DNA of 45,939 nucleotides from UMGS1322 sp900550765 (lineage in GTDB: Bacteria; Bacillota; Clostridia; Christensenellales; QALW01). Where the stretch lies: positions 1 through 45,939 of the forward strand of contig CAUDEY010000016.1 in NCBI GenBank assembly GCA_958448705.1. Direction: 5' to 3'. This document shows positions 43,911 to 45,939 of the stretch, piece after piece. Every line of letters starts with the position of its first letter. Position 1 is the first letter of the stretch. Below the pieces are notes generated by a model. It was not told the origin of the DNA, did no database searches, and saw only the letters and a program-made list of their open reading frames with translations. Both the position numbers and the translations under genes were made by a program.

Positions 43911-44408
43911 TTATCTGCCGCAGCAGACCTTATATTTTTTACCGCTCCCACATGGGCACGGATCATTCCTGCCAACGGTCTTTTTGCTTACAGCCATATG
44001 ATCGCTGCGCCAAGAACGCGTAATCTCCGTACGTTTCTCCGTTGAAAGCACTTCATCCCATTCTTTCAGCTCATACAGCCATTTAGCCTTGGCCGAAAGC
44101 ATATTGTAATAAAGCTTTTCCGGCAGAATCGTCATGGTGACCGGTGTTTCCTCTTCCAGTGCCTTTATATCCACTTCTGCCTCCAACGAGGTGTTAATGC
44201 CATCACAGAAAGGCACAAAAATCACCGGTTCCATACCGAGCTGCCCGGCGAGTTCTTTTGCCGTACCTGAAAGTGAAAACAGCTTTTGACTTAAAATTCT
44301 CTTATAAGCCTCTGTTTCCTCTGTATAATATTGATTCCAAAGCTCCGATTGCTGTTCCTCTGTTTGACACAGCTCCTGCATATTTTCCCATGTTTCGTAA
44401 AGCTTCAT
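43911..44408 (-). CDS. SEC-C motif protein of unknown function
   Basis: A 165-residue protein with an acidic, mostly helical N-terminal part and a C-terminal zinc-binding SEC-C motif, VGRNDPCPCGSGKKYKVCCGR (last ~21 residues, CXC…CC pattern). The motif in SecA binds SecB and ribosomes and also occurs in many small proteins. No nuclease or helicase domain is present here. It sits between icd and lepA on the same strand with short gaps, so it is probably co-transcribed. Function cannot be deduced. Confidence 0.85.
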   Translation of the reverse strand: MKLYETWENMQELCQTEEQQSELWNQYYTEETEAYKRILSQKLFSLSGTAKELAGQLGMEPVIFVPFCDGINTSLEAEVDIKALEEETPVTMTILPEKLYYNMLSAKAKWLYELKEWDEVLSTEKRTEITRSWRSDHMAVSKKTVGRNDPCPCGSGKKYKVCCGR

Positions 44409-44420
44409 TTTCCTATCCCC

Positions 44421-45626
44421 TTATATCGTTTCATATTTTTGCGCAACCGCCTCTAAAAATGCACGGCTGTTTACACACTTTTTATTTGCAAGCGAAGAAA
44501 GCGCATACAGATCCTTCGTCATAACGCCGTCCTCTATGGTAAGCAGAACGGCTTTTTCCATTTTATCTGCATAGGCTGCAAGCTCCGGCAATCCGTCAAG
44601 CTGCCCGCGTTTTCTGAAAGCACCGGTCCATGCAAAGATTGTAGCTACCGGATTCGTACTGGTTTCCTCGCCTTTAAGATACTTATAATAATGCCGTGTT
44701 ACCGTTCCATGCGCTGCTTCATATTCATATTTTCCGTCAGGAGAAACAAGAACACTGGTCATCATGGCAAGACTTCCAAATGCCGTAGCGATCATATCAC
44801 TCATCACATCGCCGTCATAATTTTTACAGGCCCATATATATCCGCCTTTGGAACGAATCACCCGGGCAACCGCATCGTCAATCAAAGTATAGAAATACTC
44901 AATACCGGCTTCATCGAATTTTTTTCGATACTCCTCTTCAAAAATTTCGGCAAAAATATCTTTAAACCGATGGTCATAGGTTTTAGATATGGTATCCTTT
45001 GTAGAGAACCATAAATCCTGTTTTTTATCCAGCGCATATTCAAAACAGGAACGGGCAAAGCTTTCTATCGACGCATCAATATTATGCAATCCCTGCACAA
45101 CGCCCGCGCTTTTATCAAACGCAAGGATTGTCTCCTTCCTTTGGCCGTTAACACCTGTTACTACCAGTTCGGCAGTTTCCCCCTTTTCTACGCGAAATTC
45201 TACGTTTTTATAAACATCACCGTAAGCATGCCGCGCAATGATAATGGGCTTTTCCCAGTTTCTGACCACCGGCTGAATTCCCTTTACGATGATCGGTTCC
45301 CGAAAGACCGTTCCATCTAAAACAGCACGCACAGTGCCGTTAGGGCTTTTCCACATTTTTTTCAGTTTATATTCCTCTACACGCTGTGCATTCGGCGTGA
45401 TCGTAGCACATTTTACACCTACGCCGTATTTTTTTATCGCCTCGGCAGAATCAATCGTTACCCGATCATCCGTTCTATCCCTGTTTTCCAATCCTAAATC
45501 ATAATACTCGCTTTTCAGCTCAATATAAGGCTCTATCAGTAATTCCTTGATCCATTGCCAAAGGATTCGGGTCATTTCATCGCCGTCGAGCTCAACCAGC
45601 GGCGTTAACATCTTTATTTTTTCCAC
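44421..45626 (-). CDS. icd: NADP-dependent isocitrate dehydrogenase (eukaryote-like homodimeric type)
   Basis: Oxidative decarboxylation of isocitrate to 2-oxoglutarate with NADP, supplying glutamate precursors. 401 residues. Recognisable segments are PLVELDGDEMTRI (N-terminus), KCATITPNAQRVEEYKLK.MWKSPNGTVRA.LDGTVFREPI (substrate loop), YDGDVMSDMIATAFGSLAMMTSVLVSPDG and EAAHGTVTRHY (cofactor site). This is the type II family shared with eukaryotic cytosolic enzymes rather than the E. coli type. The start has AGGTGC upstream. It heads the operon with the SEC-C gene, lepA and hemW. Confidence 0.95.
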   Translation of the reverse strand: MEKIKMLTPLVELDGDEMTRILWQWIKELLIEPYIELKSEYYDLGLENRDRTDDRVTIDSAEAIKKYGVGVKCATITPNAQRVEEYKLKKMWKSPNGTVRAVLDGTVFREPIIVKGIQPVVRNWEKPIIIARHAYGDVYKNVEFRVEKGETAELVVTGVNGQRKETILAFDKSAGVVQGLHNIDASIESFARSCFEYALDKKQDLWFSTKDTISKTYDHRFKDIFAEIFEEEYRKKFDEAGIEYFYTLIDDAVARVIRSKGGYIWACKNYDGDVMSDMIATAFGSLAMMTSVLVSPDGKYEYEAAHGTVTRHYYKYLKGEETSTNPVATIFAWTGAFRKRGQLDGLPELAAYADKMEKAVLLTIEDGVMTKDLYALSSLANKKCVNSRAFLEAVAQKYETI

Positions 45627-45668
45627 TAAAAAGCACCTCCATAGCTAAGTAAAACTATATTTTTAGTC

Positions 45669-45697
45669 ATTATACTATAAAACAGGAAAATCACCAA
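45669..45697 (-). promoter_or_regulatory. Promoter of the icd operon
   Basis: Minus strand: TTGGTG (45697-45692), 17-base spacer, perfect TATAAT (45674-45669). It is divergent from the tRNA promoter about 20 bases away. Confidence 0.65.
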
Positions 45698-45717
45698 CCA
45701 AATTTTTAAAAAAACAT

Positions 45718-45745
45718 TTGACTTGTTTCAATTTTTATGTATAAT
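45718..45745 (+). promoter_or_regulatory. Promoter of tRNA-Ala
   Basis: TTGACT (45718-45723), 16-base spacer, TATAAT (45740-45745), 13 bases before the mature tRNA. Confidence 0.8.
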
Positions 45746-45758
45746 ATAGTCTGTGTTT

Positions 45759-45835
45759 GGGGGTATAGCTCAGTTGGCTAGAGTACTTGACTGGCAGTCA
45801 AGGGGTCATGGGTTCGAATCCCATTATCTCCACCA
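45759..45835 (+). tRNA. tRNA-Ala (anticodon GGC), CCA encoded
   Basis: A 77-base cloverleaf. Acceptor GGGGGTA pairs with TATCTCC and includes the G3-U70 wobble pair that marks alanine tRNAs. The D arm (AGCTCAGTTGGCTAGAGT) and the anticodon stem CTTGA/TCAAG are intact. The loop CTGGCAG gives anticodon GGC for GCC/GCU codons, and the T arm carries GGTTCGAATCC. The 3' CCA is encoded in the DNA. A terminator follows. Confidence 0.97.
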
Positions 45836-45843
45836 ATAGCTTA

Positions 45844-45877
45844 AAAACCTCCATTTTATGGGGGTTTTTATTTTTTG
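45844..45877 (+). terminator. Terminator of the tRNA gene
   Basis: AAAAACCTCC pairs with GGGGGTTTTT (one T-G pair) around ATTTTAT, followed by ATTTTTTG. Confidence 0.88.
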
Positions 45878-45878
45878 T

Positions 45879-45900
45879 GCATGAATTTTGCACGAATTTT
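45879..45900 (+). repeat. Tandem 11-bp repeat downstream of tRNA-Ala
   Basis: GCATGAATTTT (45879-45889) and GCACGAATTTT (45890-45900) differ at one base. The region also reads as an imperfect palindrome, GTGCATGAATTTTGCAC. Tandem short repeats just past a tRNA 3' end can be integrase arm-type sites, but no integrase is visible before the window ends. Confidence 0.6.
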
Positions 45901-45913
45901 AAGGTAAAAAAAT

Positions 45914-45938
45914 AAAAGGGCGGCTTTGCCGCCCTTTT
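45914..45938. terminator. Strong hairpin at the right edge
   Basis: Perfect 11-bp stem AAAAGGGCGGC/GCCGCCCTTTT with a 3-base TTT loop. Probably a terminator for a gene beyond the window on the minus strand or a shared one. The orientation cannot be decided. Confidence 0.75.
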
Positions 45939-45939
45939 A

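Noticed and set aside
1..45939. CRISPR arrays, rRNA genes, insertion sequences, T-box or other riboswitches
   Set aside because: No spaced repeat array, rRNA segment, transposase or recognisable riboswitch core was found when reading both strands.

Overview
The window looks like a chromosomal segment of a strictly anaerobic, probably spore-forming low-to-mid GC Clostridia-type Firmicute. The evidence is strong Shine-Dalgarno sites (AGGAGG), consensus sigma-A promoters, a sigH homologue in a mrnC-rlmB-sigH cluster, a CwlD-length cortex amidase, a class III (glycyl radical) ribonucleotide reductase, pyruvate phosphate dikinase, a two-subunit Fe-S fumarase and the tilS-hpt-ftsH order known from Bacillus and Clostridia. 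I cannot name the species. Most of the window is housekeeping, with two accessory-looking stretches around 17.4-21.5 kb and 21.5-26.4 kb.

Layout. 0-5 kb (+): end of a probable DnaD protein, a DnaC/DnaI-type helicase loader, tilS, hpt, ftsH and a small membrane protein. 5.6-9.6 kb (+): small SRP RNA; an anaerobic NTP reductase operon behind two NrdR-type boxes and a consensus promoter; a VTT-domain membrane protein. The reductase is split: the main NrdD polypeptide stops before the glycyl radical domain, which is a separate 49-residue ORF between nrdD and nrdG. 9.6-12 kb (-): sigH, rlmB, mrnC and a small Xre regulator, the last divergent from a NatAB-type ABC exporter (12.1-14.3 kb, +). 14.3-17.4 kb (-): fumarase, cwlD-like amidase and a small lipoprotein. 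Between the last two lies a cluster of five perfect DnaA boxes next to AT-rich DNA.

17.5-21.5 kb (+): a membrane-anchored secreted protein and a GH106-like glycosidase. 21.5-26.4 kb (+): an apparently self-contained module with a perfect-consensus promoter, an operator-like inverted repeat, a long leader with a possible small ORF, two ABC-2 permeases, their ATPase, a large lipoprotein and a small secreted cysteine-containing protein. This is the best candidate for an undescribed system, possibly a secreted-factor export or self-protection cassette.

26.6-33 kb (-): ppdK, then recO, a 38-codon YqzL-like gene, era and a YgiQ-type radical SAM gene. 33.1-40.9 kb (-): one giant gene for a cyclic beta-1,2-glucan synthase. 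41-45.6 kb (-): hemW, lepA, a SEC-C protein and NADP-isocitrate dehydrogenase. The window ends with tRNA-Ala(GGC), its terminator and a tandem 11-bp repeat that might mark an integration end.

Fumarase, isocitrate dehydrogenase and PPDK fit partial TCA-cycle and phosphoenolpyruvate/pyruvate metabolism. Split NrdD plus NrdG would supply dNTPs without oxygen. SigH and CwlD link the region to stationary phase and sporulation.
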